From Ammoniphilus sp. YIM 78166 (GTDB lineage: Bacteria; Bacillota; Bacilli; Aneurinibacillales; RAOX-1), in contig NZ_SDLR01000002.1 of NCBI RefSeq assembly GCF_004522215.1, positions 186,001 to 250,000 on the forward strand: DNA of 64,000 nt, given 5' to 3'. A program made the position numbers and the translations under genes. The notes under the pieces are model-generated. The model was given only the letters and a program-made list of their open reading frames with translations, was not told where the DNA came from and made no database searches. Positions 8,324 to 16,885 of this stretch are shown piece after piece. Each line of letters opens with the position of its first letter. Position 1 is the stretch's first letter.

Positions 8324-9160
8324 ATGTGGCTCGCAGCAGCATTAGGGACAGCCATTTGTTTCGGCGTAAATAATACGTTATTTAAGTGGGGGACAACCAG
8401 AGGACTGTCAAAAGTAAGCATCCAATTTTATTTTTACCTTGTCGCCTTTCTTTGCCTCACGATATATGGAGTGGTAGATGGTACCTGGCAATTAAGCCTA
8501 TCTGCCTTGCTCCTGGGTGGAACAGCTGGGATTCTTAATGCCAATGGCAACATACAAATGTCAAAAGCATTCGAACGAGGACCAGCAGGGATCACCTCAG
8601 CGCTCATTGCCAGCAACGCTATTATTCCTATCCTGGCCTCCAGCATGTTTTTCCCGGATGTCATTACGCCGCTGCAGTGGCTGGGAATCTGTCTGATGAT
8701 CAGCGCATCGATCGTTGTCCAGTACAAGCCAGGTGCCGGCAAGGACGTTCACTACAAGTCATGGCTTGTTCATATACTATTGGCCTTAGTTTCTATAGGT
8801 TTGGTCGCGTTTCTTATGAAAGTCGCTTCTTTCTATGATATCGGATTTTTGGCGTTGTTGAGTTCCTTTTATCTTGTAGGGTTAGTTTATTTGGGTGCTT
8901 TTATCTTTTTTAGAGGGGAGACCATTCGACTAGCAGAGCTGAAGGTTGGTGGGGTAGTTGGTCTGCTTAGCATCACAGGCTTTTTTTCCTACCTGTTTGC
9001 ACTTGAGGATGGACCGGCTAGCATCATTTTTCCGATCATCAGTTTAAACTGTTTAGTTGTGATGATGGCCGGCTTGATCTTATTTAAAGAGAAGTTACAG
9101 ATCTATCAAGTGGTGGTCTTGCTCGTTGCTTTAGCAGGATTGGTAATGGTGAGGATGTAG
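8324..9160 (+). CDS. EamA/DMT-superfamily membrane transporter
   Basis: This 278-aa very hydrophobic protein has about ten predicted membrane helices arranged as two EamA-like halves (residues about 2-128 and 143-277). Typical cues are the N-terminal LGTAICFGVNNTLFKWG and the half-ending IPILASSMFF and IIFPIISLNC segments before the last helices. DMT proteins move small metabolites or drugs across the cytoplasmic membrane; the substrate cannot be told. The start ATG 8324 follows GAGGAAAGG. It stands alone between the repeat-rich spacer and ytpI, and is absent from this place in B. subtilis, so it looks like a local insertion. Confidence 0.85.
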   Translation: MWLAAALGTAICFGVNNTLFKWGTTRGLSKVSIQFYFYLVAFLCLTIYGVVDGTWQLSLSALLLGGTAGILNANGNIQMSKAFERGPAGITSALIASNAIIPILASSMFFPDVITPLQWLGICLMISASIVVQYKPGAGKDVHYKSWLVHILLALVSIGLVAFLMKVASFYDIGFLALLSSFYLVGLVYLGAFIFFRGETIRLAELKVGGVVGLLSITGFFSYLFALEDGPASIIFPIISLNCLVVMMAGLILFKEKLQIYQVVVLLVALAGLVMVRM

Positions 9161-9250
9161 AAGGAGAGTGGGGAGGTGGGGCGTCGTTTGATGCCCTGCA
9201 AGCCAGCAGAGTGCCGGATCCGGGCACCAAAGACTGGTCCAGACCTAAAC

Positions 9251-9266
9251 TTCAAACGCGTTTGAA
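9251..9266. promoter_or_regulatory. 16-bp perfect palindrome, possible operator
   Basis: TTCAAACGCGTTTGAA is perfectly symmetric and lies between the ends of the convergent transporter and ytpI genes, where an operator would be unexpected. It may be chance or a protein-binding site. No promoter was seen beside it. Confidence 0.3.
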
Positions 9267-9306
9267 AAATCATCCTTGATATCTCCGCGTCCACTCAAAA
9301 AGCCAA

Positions 9307-9588
9307 CTATTTCGTCTGCAACCCTTTGTAATAGCGATAGTTCTTAACCCCAGCCCATAAATTAAAGATGCCGAGGGCGAGCATAACGAGAGCTATGGTT
9401 AGGCGGATGGTTGTAAGATCAGGAAAGAGAAACTGGTTTGCCGCAAAAAGAATCAAGGTGATTCCCATAAAAATATTCATTAAACCTTGTCCAATTTTTT
9501 TGCCGACAGGGTGCTTGATCATTCTATATTGGAAGCCAAACACGATGGTTAGAAATAAAGCAGTGATGGTAAAGCCAGTCAAGATCAT
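9307..9588 (-). CDS. ytpI: YtpI-like membrane protein
   Basis: This 93-aa protein has three predicted membrane helices (about residues 2-18, 31-52 and 60-82) and a conserved-looking linker (KHPVGKKIGQGLMNIFMG). Size, topology and position beside the ytrI/ytrH/dnaE group match YtpI-like proteins of Bacillales. The start ATG at 9588 has AAGGAAG seven bases upstream. An ATG six codons earlier (9606) has only a weak site and would add MKGSFG. The function is unknown. It is transcribed against the DMT transporter gene. Confidence 0.72.
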   Translation of the reverse strand: MILTGFTITALFLTIVFGFQYRMIKHPVGKKIGQGLMNIFMGITLILFAANQFLFPDLTTIRLTIALVMLALGIFNLWAGVKNYRYYKGLQTK

Positions 9589-9638
9589 ACCGAAACTTCC
9601 TTTCATTGATTTTTCTTTTCACATGGCTCAGTAGAACA

Positions 9639-9829
9639 CTTAGATGGAAAATCTCCACTTAGTTTGAAAATTAGGGCCTCAAGAGATGAATTAAGTGGAG
9701 ATTTTCCATTTAAGCACGCTAACCCCTGCTGAAAAGCAGTGAATTTAACATTGTAGGTGGATGAAAATCCATTAATTTAATAGGAACCCGCTATATTTTC
9801 CGAATTAGTTGGAGTTATTCCACTTAATT
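9639..9829. repeat. Four palindromic repeats of the TTAAnTGGA-N5-TCCAnTTAA type
   Basis: Four related imperfect palindromes lie at about 9639-9662, 9690-9714, 9756-9775 and 9803-9829, with centres roughly 50-65 bases apart. The first and second also pair with each other over 23 bp with one mismatch (9639-9661 with 9692-9714). They fill the 322-bp gap upstream of ytpI, and no gene was found in it. Confidence 0.8.
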
Positions 9830-9878
9830 ATCTCCAAGGTCTATATAACAGAGCCTTACACTTTAGCCATTATACACA

Positions 9879-9907
9879 AAAAAGTCCGGCATTTCATGCC
9901 AGACTCG
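9879..9907 (-). terminator. Terminator of the 60-aa protein gene
   Basis: Read on the minus strand, AGTCTGGCAT and ATGCCGGACT pair around GAA and are followed by TTTTTT. It lies 3 bases after the stop. Confidence 0.85.
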
Positions 9908-9910
9908 TGA

Positions 9911-10093
9911 TTAATCTTTAATTGGGATGAACCAATTTCCGAAAGGGGTTCGATCTATATGGACTCGTAGACCATGTTCCTGGATGTATTTCTCAATTTG
10001 TTCGGTAACTTGTGCTGTTTCTGAGAAGGCAGATAAACCACCCTTAAGTCTTTCAATTTTTGCGCGTGCCATTTCTCGTTGGCTGATGATCAT
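9911..10093 (-). CDS. Conserved-looking 60-aa small protein, unknown function
   Basis: This 60-aa soluble protein (MIISQREMARAKIERLKG at the N-terminus, ending FGNWFIPIKD) has an excellent AAGGAGG site 8 bases before ATG 10093 and its own terminator, so it is a real gene. The longer in-frame reading up to 10225 has no ribosome-binding site and is rejected. It sits downstream of ytrI on the same strand, in the position where B. subtilis has nrnA/ytqI nearby, but shares no DHH motif with NrnA. No family was recognised. Confidence 0.75.
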   Translation of the reverse strand: MIISQREMARAKIERLKGGLSAFSETAQVTEQIEKYIQEHGLRVHIDRTPFGNWFIPIKD

Positions 10094-10196
10094 CGTGTGT
10101 GCCTCCTTTTCAATTAACCGAATCTTTATATTTATTATACAATACATTCTATAATATTTCGACACCTTTGGTTCATATGTCACAATATCTTCAAAA

Positions 10197-10694
10197 TTAG
10201 GGGGTAGGTTGTTCCACTTTTGCATAAAGGTACAAGTGGACGGTCTGGTAGATGGTCATGGTTTGTAGTTCTACTTTGATGGTTCGGTCGCCAAGACGAT
10301 AGATTCTCTCCTTAAAGTGCTGTCTGACTAAGAGATGTAAATCATCCACGCTTTCTAGAGACTTTCCTTCGAGAAACTTCATTTCTTTCAGGATTCTTTT
10401 CTGCAGCTCAAGCTCGATAAATTTATCGTCTGGTTTCGGGTCTTCAAGGTGAATTTCGATATCTTTTACGACTAGCTTTCGGTTATATTTACTCGGGTCT
10501 TGCTCTTCGTACTTCTTTAATTGATTCTCGAAATGCTGACTTTGGTTTTCGAGGGCCTTGATCTGCAGGTGCAGTCTGTCCAGTTCCTTTCCGTTAAACA
10601 GCAAGAAGATGAGAGCGCCAAGCAACATGCCAAGAAAAAACACCATTTCGTAGCGAATCCACTGCCTATAGCTCGTTCGGCTAGGAACTCTCAT
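10197..10694 (-). CDS. ytrI: Sporulation membrane protein YtrI
   Basis: This 165-aa protein has one N-terminal membrane helix (about residues 17-35), a coiled coil (about 38-70, rich in L/E/Q/K) and a mixed C-terminal domain. This is the layout of YtrI, a sporulation protein encoded with YtrH beside dnaE. The start ATG 10694 overlaps the ytrH stop as ATGA, with AGGAAAG upstream, which indicates translational coupling. A GTG seven codons earlier is possible but less likely. It is followed by the 60-aa gene on the same strand. Confidence 0.85.
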   Translation of the reverse strand: MRVPSRTSYRQWIRYEMVFFLGMLLGALIFLLFNGKELDRLHLQIKALENQSQHFENQLKKYEEQDPSKYNRKLVVKDIEIHLEDPKPDDKFIELELQKRILKEMKFLEGKSLESVDDLHLLVRQHFKERIYRLGDRTIKVELQTMTIYQTVHLYLYAKVEQPTP

Positions 10695-11014
10695 CCCTCT
10701 AGCTTTCCTAACCACTTAATCAAAACGTAACCGCTGTATGCCCCTGCAAAAGCACTGATAATCAAGATGATTTGCTTAATGATGTCCGAGAGCTGGCCAT
10801 CGCTAAACACCCGTTCAATTTGCATAAAAGAGTCAAAGGTACCCCCTAAGGCGCCAACTAATCCCCAGATCTTTAATTTCTCCGAAAGTGCGACCATATT
10901 GCTTAGTGGAGGCTGCCTGACAAGAAAAGAACCCATCGCCCCCATGAAAGACCCCCCTACGACAATGCCGAAGGCTATGAAAAAATGGAGGATAACATTC
11001 GCTAATAGAGTCAA
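10691..11014 (-). CDS. ytrH: Sporulation membrane protein YtrH
   Basis: This protein of about 107 aa has three predicted membrane helices, the motif GIVVGGSFMGAMGSFLVRQPP and the run LVGALGGTFDSFMQIER, both characteristic of YtrH. The start is probably TTG at 11014 (MTLLANVILHF), with AAGGAAG about ten bases upstream. The frame stays open to 11068, but no start with a ribosome-binding site is visible there. It is divergent from dnaE, as in B. subtilis, and overlaps ytrI by 4 bases. Confidence 0.85.
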   Translation of the reverse strand: MTLLANVILHFFIAFGIVVGGSFMGAMGSFLVRQPPLSNMVALSEKLKIWGLVGALGGTFDSFMQIERVFSDGQLSDIIKQIILIISAFAGAYSGYVLIKWLGKLEG

Positions 11015-11128
11015 GGATAACCACTTCCTTTTTAGTATCCCTATATGCTTATGGACAAGAATACGCAAATATGATTGTCATTTTCTTGATGTATAATAGA
11101 GGGAGGAAGTTAGAAAGGGGTAGAACCT

Positions 11129-14100
11129 ATGGAGCGTTTTGTACATTTGCGGGTCCATAGTGAGTACAGCCTTTTAGAAGGCGCGTGCAAAATCGATGAA
11201 CTTGTAAGGCAGGCCAAACAACTGGGGATGTCGGCTCTGGCTATTACCGATTATGGAACCATGTACGGTGTAATACCGTTTTATAAAGCATGCATGCAGC
11301 ATGGAATCAAGCCCATTATTGGAGTGACCCTGGATGTTATCCATGGCAACCTCACAGACCGGGTTCGAGATGAAAAGCGATACTCAATGGTGTTGTTAGC
11401 GGAGAATGATGCAGGATACCGAAGTCTTCTTCAGTTGGTCACGAGGGCAAATCTTCAGACGGCTCATGGTAAGCCTAAGGTGAATAAAGATCTTCTAAGA
11501 CAGCATGCTGAGGGTCTGATCGCTTATTTTTCAGGATCTTCGGGAGAGATTCAAGAACTCCTTCTAGATAGACAGTTGGAGGCAGCGGTCCAGCGAGCAA
11601 AAGAATATGAAGGCTTATTTGGGAAAGGCCAGTTCTTCTTGGAGCTGCAAGACCATGGATTAGAAGAGCAGAGAGTTTTAAATCAACGAATCCTGCAATG
11701 CTCTCAGCAATCAGGGGTTCCGCTGATTGCAACGAATAGCGTTCATTACCTAACTCCCAAGGACTCTTGGAAGCATGATGTGTTGTTATGTATAGGAAGC
11801 GGAAAATTAATTAGTGATACGACGAGATTTCGGCTGCCCAATCAACAATTTTATTTAAAAAATCAAGATGAGATGAGTGCCCTATTCCCCTATGCCCGGG
11901 CAGCTGTAGAAAATACCTGCAAAATTGCAGATCGTTGTCACGTGGAAATATCTTTTGGTCAACATATTTTGCCTAAATTCCCCTTGCCAGAAGGGAGTCG
12001 TGCAACTGATTATCTGAAGGAGCTATGCCAAAAAGGACTCAACCAGCGATATGCCCAACCTAGTAAAGAGGCGCAGGAGAGGCTGGCTTACGAGCTAAGT
12101 GTAATAGACAAAATGGGGTTCTCCGATTACTTTCTGATTGTCTGGGACTTTATGAGGTTTGCCCATCAGCAAGGGATCGTGACAGGACCTGGCAGAGGCT
12201 CAGCGGCAGGAAGTTTAGTCGCCTATGTATTACAAATTACCAACGTCGACCCCCTGAAGTATAAGCTTTTATTTGAACGGTTCCTTAATCCGGAACGAAT
12301 TAGTATGCCTGATATCGATATTGATTTTGAAGTGGAGCGTCGGGGAGAAGTCATCGAATACGTGTCACAAAAGTATGGAAAAGAGTTTGTTGCTCAAATC
12401 ATCACCTTTGGGACTATGGCAGCTCGAGCGGCCATTAGGGATATCGGAAGGGTCATGAACTTTCCAGCCAATATTGTGGATCGTACAGCTAAATGGATTT
12501 CGCAAGGAATGACATTGGACGAGGCTATTCGGACCGTTCCTGAATTAAAGGATGCCTTTGATGAAAATGAAGAAACGCAGAGGCTAATCCAGTATGCCAA
12601 AGGGATTGAGGGACTTCCTCGCCATGCTAGTACACATGCTGCAGGCATTGTGATCTCAAGAGAGCCTTTGACTCACTATGTTCCGCTTCAGCAGGGACAA
12701 GAGGGACATTCCCTGACGCAATATTCGATGGAGCATCTTGAGGAAATTGGTTTGTTGAAAATGGACTTCTTAGGTCTCAGAAATCTAACCATCATCGAAT
12801 CCGCACTTCATCTGATCCGTCTTCGGACCAATCCCTTATTAAAGCTAGAAGAGATTCCTCATGATGATGCCAAGACCTATAAGATGCTCACCCAAGGAGA
12901 TACTACAGGCATTTTTCAGCTAGAATCTGCCGGGATGCGCAATGTTCTCAAAGAAGTAAAGCCATCTTCTCTTGAAGATATTATCGCTATACTCGCTCTT
13001 TATCGCCCAGGCCCTATGGAGATCATTCCTGAGTTCGCGGCGGCCAAGAACGGAAAAAGACCAGTCACCTACCTTCACGACGATCTCCGGGAGATTCTCG
13101 CTGATACCTATGGATTTATTCTGTATCAAGAGCAAATCATGCAAATTGCTTCGACTATGGCTGGCTATTCGTTAGGTGAGGCTGATGTCCTTCGTCGTGC
13201 CGTATCGAAAAAAAAGCGAGAAGTATTGGAAAAGCAAAGAGAGCAATTTGTCTCAGGTTGTCTTAAGAAGGGATATCCTCACCAAGTTGCCCAGGAATTA
13301 TATGATTTAATCGTACGCTTTGCGGATTACGGCTTTAACCGCAGCCATAGTGCGGCTTACAGCTTGATCGCTTATCAAATGGCTTATCTTAAAGCCAATT
13401 ATCCCTTGGAATTTATGACGGCATTACTCACGCTCGCTATAGGAAATGTAGGTAAAGTAGCGGAATACGTGGAGGAAACGAGGAGAAGAGGAATCCCCGT
13501 GAGGCTTCCGGATATTAATCAGAGCGAAGCTGCATTTTCCATTTGTGACAACGGCATCCTGTTTGGACTTTCAGCGATTAAAAATGTAGGTATCCATGCC
13601 ATCGGGTCCATTCTTCAAGAACGGAAAAAAAGAGGGCCGTTTAGCAGTTTATCTGACTTTTGCCGAAGAGTAGACCCCAGAATATGCAATCGAAGAGTAC
13701 TAGAAGCCCTGATTCAAAGTGGAGCCCTTGATAGTCTGCCTGGTCATCGAGCGCAGAAGCTTTCTGTGATTGATCTGGTGCTAGAAAAAGGACAGGAATG
13801 GAGAAGGGAGCATGCAGATGGGCAAGGCAGCTTATTTCAAGTGGAATCGGTTCAGGGAGTGGAGGTTCAGTATCCGGATATCCCACCCTTCACTAAGAAA
13901 GAGCTGTTGCAGCTGGAAAAAGAGTTGCTTGGGCTGTATGTTTCTGGTCATCCACTTGAAGAATATGATGCGATCTTCCAGCGCAAGGAAGTAATCCCAC
14001 TGTATAGACTCGACGCACACGTGCAGGAGACTGTGCTAGTGGCGGGAATGATTCTAGAGGCAAAAACCATTACCACCCGAAAAGGGAGCCAAATGGCTTT

Positions 14101-14539
14101 TATTCTTCTTGAGGACAAAGCCTCACAAGCCGAGCTTGTGGTTTTTCCCACGACATTTGAAAAAGAGGCTGCGCTCTGGAAAAAAAATCGAATGGTCGTT
14201 GTTCAAGGGAAGGTTGAAAAGCAGGAAGAGCAAATCAAGCTGATCGTTCAAAAAGGATGGGATATGGCCTCTTTACCTGCAAAAAAGCAGGCTTCTCAAA
14301 GCCTAGCTTTATTCATTCGGATTTCCGAACCCTTAGAGGGTTCGGGCCAACTTATGGACATACAGGAGGAGCTGCTTAAATTTAGCGGAAATTATCCTGT
14401 TTACCTCTATTATGAAGCGAAGAAAGAAACTAAAAAATTGCAAGAAAAATATCACGTCAACCTTCAGCCAGCGCTGATTAGCAGGCTTGAAGGATTAGTT
14501 GGTAAGGAGTCCGTGATTGTTAAGGAATGGAATAAATAG
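11129..14539 (+). CDS. dnaE: DNA polymerase III subunit alpha, DnaE type
   Basis: This 1136-aa replicative polymerase lacks a proofreading exonuclease domain. In Bacillales DnaE extends primers and hands over to PolC. Visible parts are a PHP domain (about 1-200, HLRVHSEYSLLEGA), the C-family catalytic motif PDIDIDFE with aspartates 395, 397 and 399, the TGPGRGSAAGSL loop, finger motifs RHASTHAAGIVIS and LYRPGPM, then tandem HhH (about 800-860) and an OB-fold (about 960-1040). The length is usual for B. subtilis DnaE (about 1115 aa). ATG 11129 follows AAAGGGG. It is divergent from ytrH and followed by the malic enzyme gene, as in Bacillus. Confidence 0.97.
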   Translation: MERFVHLRVHSEYSLLEGACKIDELVRQAKQLGMSALAITDYGTMYGVIPFYKACMQHGIKPIIGVTLDVIHGNLTDRVRDEKRYSMVLLAENDAGYRSLLQLVTRANLQTAHGKPKVNKDLLRQHAEGLIAYFSGSSGEIQELLLDRQLEAAVQRAKEYEGLFGKGQFFLELQDHGLEEQRVLNQRILQCSQQSGVPLIATNSVHYLTPKDSWKHDVLLCIGSGKLISDTTRFRLPNQQFYLKNQDEMSALFPYARAAVENTCKIADRCHVEISFGQHILPKFPLPEGSRATDYLKELCQKGLNQRYAQPSKEAQERLAYELSVIDKMGFSDYFLIVWDFMRFAHQQGIVTGPGRGSAAGSLVAYVLQITNVDPLKYKLLFERFLNPERISMPDIDIDFEVERRGEVIEYVSQKYGKEFVAQIITFGTMAARAAIRDIGRVMNFPANIVDRTAKWISQGMTLDEAIRTVPELKDAFDENEETQRLIQYAKGIEGLPRHASTHAAGIVISREPLTHYVPLQQGQEGHSLTQYSMEHLEEIGLLKMDFLGLRNLTIIESALHLIRLRTNPLLKLEEIPHDDAKTYKMLTQGDTTGIFQLESAGMRNVLKEVKPSSLEDIIAILALYRPGPMEIIPEFAAAKNGKRPVTYLHDDLREILADTYGFILYQEQIMQIASTMAGYSLGEADVLRRAVSKKKREVLEKQREQFVSGCLKKGYPHQVAQELYDLIVRFADYGFNRSHSAAYSLIAYQMAYLKANYPLEFMTALLTLAIGNVGKVAEYVEETRRRGIPVRLPDINQSEAAFSICDNGILFGLSAIKNVGIHAIGSILQERKKRGPFSSLSDFCRRVDPRICNRRVLEALIQSGALDSLPGHRAQKLSVIDLVLEKGQEWRREHADGQGSLFQVESVQGVEVQYPDIPPFTKKELLQLEKELLGLYVSGHPLEEYDAIFQRKEVIPLYRLDAHVQETVLVAGMILEAKTITTRKGSQMAFILLEDKASQAELVVFPTTFEKEAALWKKNRMVVVQGKVEKQEEQIKLIVQKGWDMASLPAKKQASQSLALFIRISEPLEGSGQLMDIQEELLKFSGNYPVYLYYEAKKETKKLQEKYHVNLQPALISRLEGLVGKESVIVKEWNK

Positions 14540-14657
14540 GGGCTTGACGTAATAGGTCGGAAATTATCGATTAATTTCACGTTTACTTGGGCATAACTTC
14601 TGCTATAATTATGAAAAAGACTTTAGTGGTCTGACCACCTAGAGGAGAGATCAAGCC

Positions 14658-15890
14658 GTGTCCAATTTACGTGAAGCTGCACTGCAAATGCACAGAGAAA
14701 ACCAGGGAAAACTAGCGGTACATTCAAAAGTAGCGGTAAAGAATGCTCAAGATTTAAGCCTAGCATATTCTCCAGGTGTGGCTGAGCCGTGCAAAGAAAT
14801 TTTCGGGGATGAGAGCAAAGTCTACGAGTATACTATGAAAGGTAACTTGGTAGCCGTAGTCTCTGATGGAACGGCTGTACTCGGTCTGGGGAACATCGGT
14901 CCTGAGGCAGCGATGCCAGTAATGGAAGGGAAGGCCGTCCTGTTTAAGAATTTTGCAGGCGTTGATGCTTTTCCGATATGCCTCAGTTCATCGGAAGTCG
15001 AGAAGGTAATTGAAACGGTAAAAATGATCGCACCGAGCTTCGGTGGAGTGAATTTGGAGGATATCGCTGCCCCTCAATGCTTTGAGATTGAAGAAAGATT
15101 GAAGCGAGAATGCTCCATTCCTGTATTCCACGACGACCAACATGGTACTGCCATTGTGACGGCAGCGGGACTACTCAATGCTTTGAGGATCGTCGATAAG
15201 CATATGAACGAGATTCGAGTAGTTGTGAATGGGGCAGGGGCTGCAGGAATTGCTATCATTAAGTTATTATCGCATTTAGGTGTTCAAGATATCTTGTTAT
15301 GTGATACTAAAGGAATTATTTATGAAGGTCGTCCTTACGGGATGAATCCGATAAAGGAACAGATGGCGAAACTGACTAATCTTGAGAAGAAGGAAGGCCA
15401 GCTAGCGGATGCGCTTCGTGGGGCTGATGTTTTCGTTGGGGTATCCGTGAAGGGAGCTCTGACGAAAGATATGATTCAAACGATGAATCGCGACGCCATT
15501 ATTTTTGCCATGGCTAATCCAGACCCTGAGATCATGCCAGAAGAGGCAAAAGAAGCAGGAGCGCGAGTGATAGGAACCGGTCGCTCAGACTTCCCTAATC
15601 AAGTTAACAATGTTTTGGCGTTTCCAGGTATCTTCCGTGGTGCCCTGGACGTACGGGCGGAACAGATTAATGAAGAAATGAAGGTAGCAGCTGTCTACGC
15701 CATTGCAGATCTAGTGGACAAAGAAGAACTCAGTGAAAACTATTGTATTCCTAATCCATTTGATCCTAGAGTTGCTCCTGAAGTGGCAGCTGCCGTTGCG
15801 AAGGCAGCGATGGAGAGCGGGGTAGCGAGAATACAGGTGGATCCGCAAGTGGTACGTGAACGCACCGTCATGCTCACTTCGATAGAATAG
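14658..15890 (+). CDS. ytsJ: NAD(P)-dependent malic enzyme (YtsJ type)
   Basis: This 410-aa protein catalyses oxidative decarboxylation of malate to pyruvate. It has the malic-enzyme N-domain signature (SLAYSPGVAEPC, then GDGTAVLGLGNIGP-type sequence near residues 70-85, written here as SDGTAVLGLGNIGP), the metal/malate motif VFHDDQHGTAI, and the Rossmann loop GAGAAGIAI at about residues 195-203. The start GTG 14658 has GAGGAGAG upstream. The place between dnaE and accDA matches ytsJ of B. subtilis, which prefers NADP; cofactor preference cannot be proven from sequence alone. It could supply NADPH and pyruvate for the adjacent fatty-acid genes. Confidence 0.93.
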   Translation: MSNLREAALQMHRENQGKLAVHSKVAVKNAQDLSLAYSPGVAEPCKEIFGDESKVYEYTMKGNLVAVVSDGTAVLGLGNIGPEAAMPVMEGKAVLFKNFAGVDAFPICLSSSEVEKVIETVKMIAPSFGGVNLEDIAAPQCFEIEERLKRECSIPVFHDDQHGTAIVTAAGLLNALRIVDKHMNEIRVVVNGAGAAGIAIIKLLSHLGVQDILLCDTKGIIYEGRPYGMNPIKEQMAKLTNLEKKEGQLADALRGADVFVGVSVKGALTKDMIQTMNRDAIIFAMANPDPEIMPEEAKEAGARVIGTGRSDFPNQVNNVLAFPGIFRGALDVRAEQINEEMKVAAVYAIADLVDKEELSENYCIPNPFDPRVAPEVAAAVAKAAMESGVARIQVDPQVVRERTVMLTSIE

Positions 15891-15904
15891 CCGGGCAGAA
15901 AGAA

Positions 15905-15931
15905 AGAGGAAATCCAATGATTTCCTTCTTT
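15905..15931 (+). terminator. Terminator after malic enzyme gene
   Basis: AGAGGAAATC and GATTTCCTTC pair around CAAT, followed by TTTT. It separates ytsJ from the regulator-accDA group. Confidence 0.7.
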
Positions 15932-15980
15932 TGGCGTTTTAAGACTGCCATAGCATCATATAAGGAGAGCGAGGTGTCCT

Positions 15981-16649
15981 ATGATACTAGGTCCTGCTGC
16001 TGGGGATAAAGTCTATCACGGAATCTTATTAGAACTAAACCGAATTGTAGAAGCAGACAATCTTCGCCCAGGAGATAAGCTCCCTTCCGAAAGAGAGTTG
16101 TCTGAGCGACTAAAAGTAGGGAGATCTTCGGTTAGAGAAGCGCTCCGGGCTCTTGAGCTATTAGGTCTCATTACCACCCGCAGAGGAGAAGGAACGTTCA
16201 TTGAGCATTATCGGCATAATAAGCTTTTCGATATTCTAGGATATTATCTGCTGCGAGACCGCAAGGCCAGTAGAGACTTGTCTGAGATGAGATTGATCTT
16301 AGAATTGGATGCAGTAAGGCTCGCGTGTGAACGGGCAACGGATAAATATTTGCAAATCATGGAGAAGTCCATTTCGGATGCGATGCAAAAGATCGAGCGA
16401 GGGCAATCTCCGGTAGAAGAAGATTTTGAATTTCATCGTGCAATTGCAAGGGCAAGTCGCAATTCTGTGTTACAGCGAATCTGGATACCACTTGTGGAAT
16501 ACAGTAAAGCAGTTAGGGAAGATTCGCTTACGGATGAAAGAACCCAGAGAGCTATGATTGATGAGCATCAAGGCATTCTGGAGGCGATTCGTGAAAGGAA
16601 TCGGGATCAGGCAGAGGCGCGCATGAGGGAGCATCTAGTCCAGAGCTAG
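15981..16649 (+). CDS. FadR/GntR-family transcriptional regulator
   Basis: This 222-aa protein has an N-terminal winged HTH (about 8-75, PSERELSERLKVGRSSVREA) and an all-helical FCD effector domain (about 85-222, with EMRLILELDAVRLAC and HRAIARASRN). This is the FadR subgroup of GntR repressors, which sense small carboxylates or acyl-CoAs. It lies just upstream of accD/accA in the same direction, so control of this carboxylase cluster or of neighbouring acid metabolism is a fair guess, but no operator was identified. The start ATG 15981 follows GAGGTG. Confidence 0.88.
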   Translation: MILGPAAGDKVYHGILLELNRIVEADNLRPGDKLPSERELSERLKVGRSSVREALRALELLGLITTRRGEGTFIEHYRHNKLFDILGYYLLRDRKASRDLSEMRLILELDAVRLACERATDKYLQIMEKSISDAMQKIERGQSPVEEDFEFHRAIARASRNSVLQRIWIPLVEYSKAVREDSLTDERTQRAMIDEHQGILEAIRERNRDQAEARMREHLVQS

Positions 16650-16688
16650 ACTTCCTTGGCAGAACTGGACTATAAGGGGAGGCTCAAA

Positions 16689-16871
16689 ATGTGGACTGTA
16701 ATTTATATTGCTCCTAGCGCTAAAATGGCAGAAAAAATACAAGATAGACTGACCGATGAAGGCTTTTTAGTTAAAATTAGGCAAGCATCCGTATCTAAGC
16801 ATTTTGAAGTCCTTGTCCCCGAAGCCGAGTTAGATGAGATTCAAGAAATTTTAAGTTCGATTCTTCAATAA
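16689..16871 (+). CDS. 60-aa small protein, DUF2007-like fold possible
   Basis: This 60-aa acidic protein ([20 protein letters not shown] at the N-terminus) has an alpha/beta pattern and the sense of repeating beta-alpha-beta: VIYIA, helix, FLVKIRQ, FEVLVPE, helix. DUF2007-type signal-transducing proteins look similar, but the match is by pattern only. The start ATG 16689 has AAGGGGAGG upstream; a GTG/ATG-type extension to 16656 would add residues without a site. It is placed between the FadR-like gene and accD and is probably co-transcribed with them. Confidence 0.75.
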   Translation: MWTVIYIAPSAKMAEKIQDRLTDEGFLVKIRQASVSKHFEVLVPEAELDEIQEILSSILQ

Positions 16872-16885
16872 TTGAGGTGTATGTT

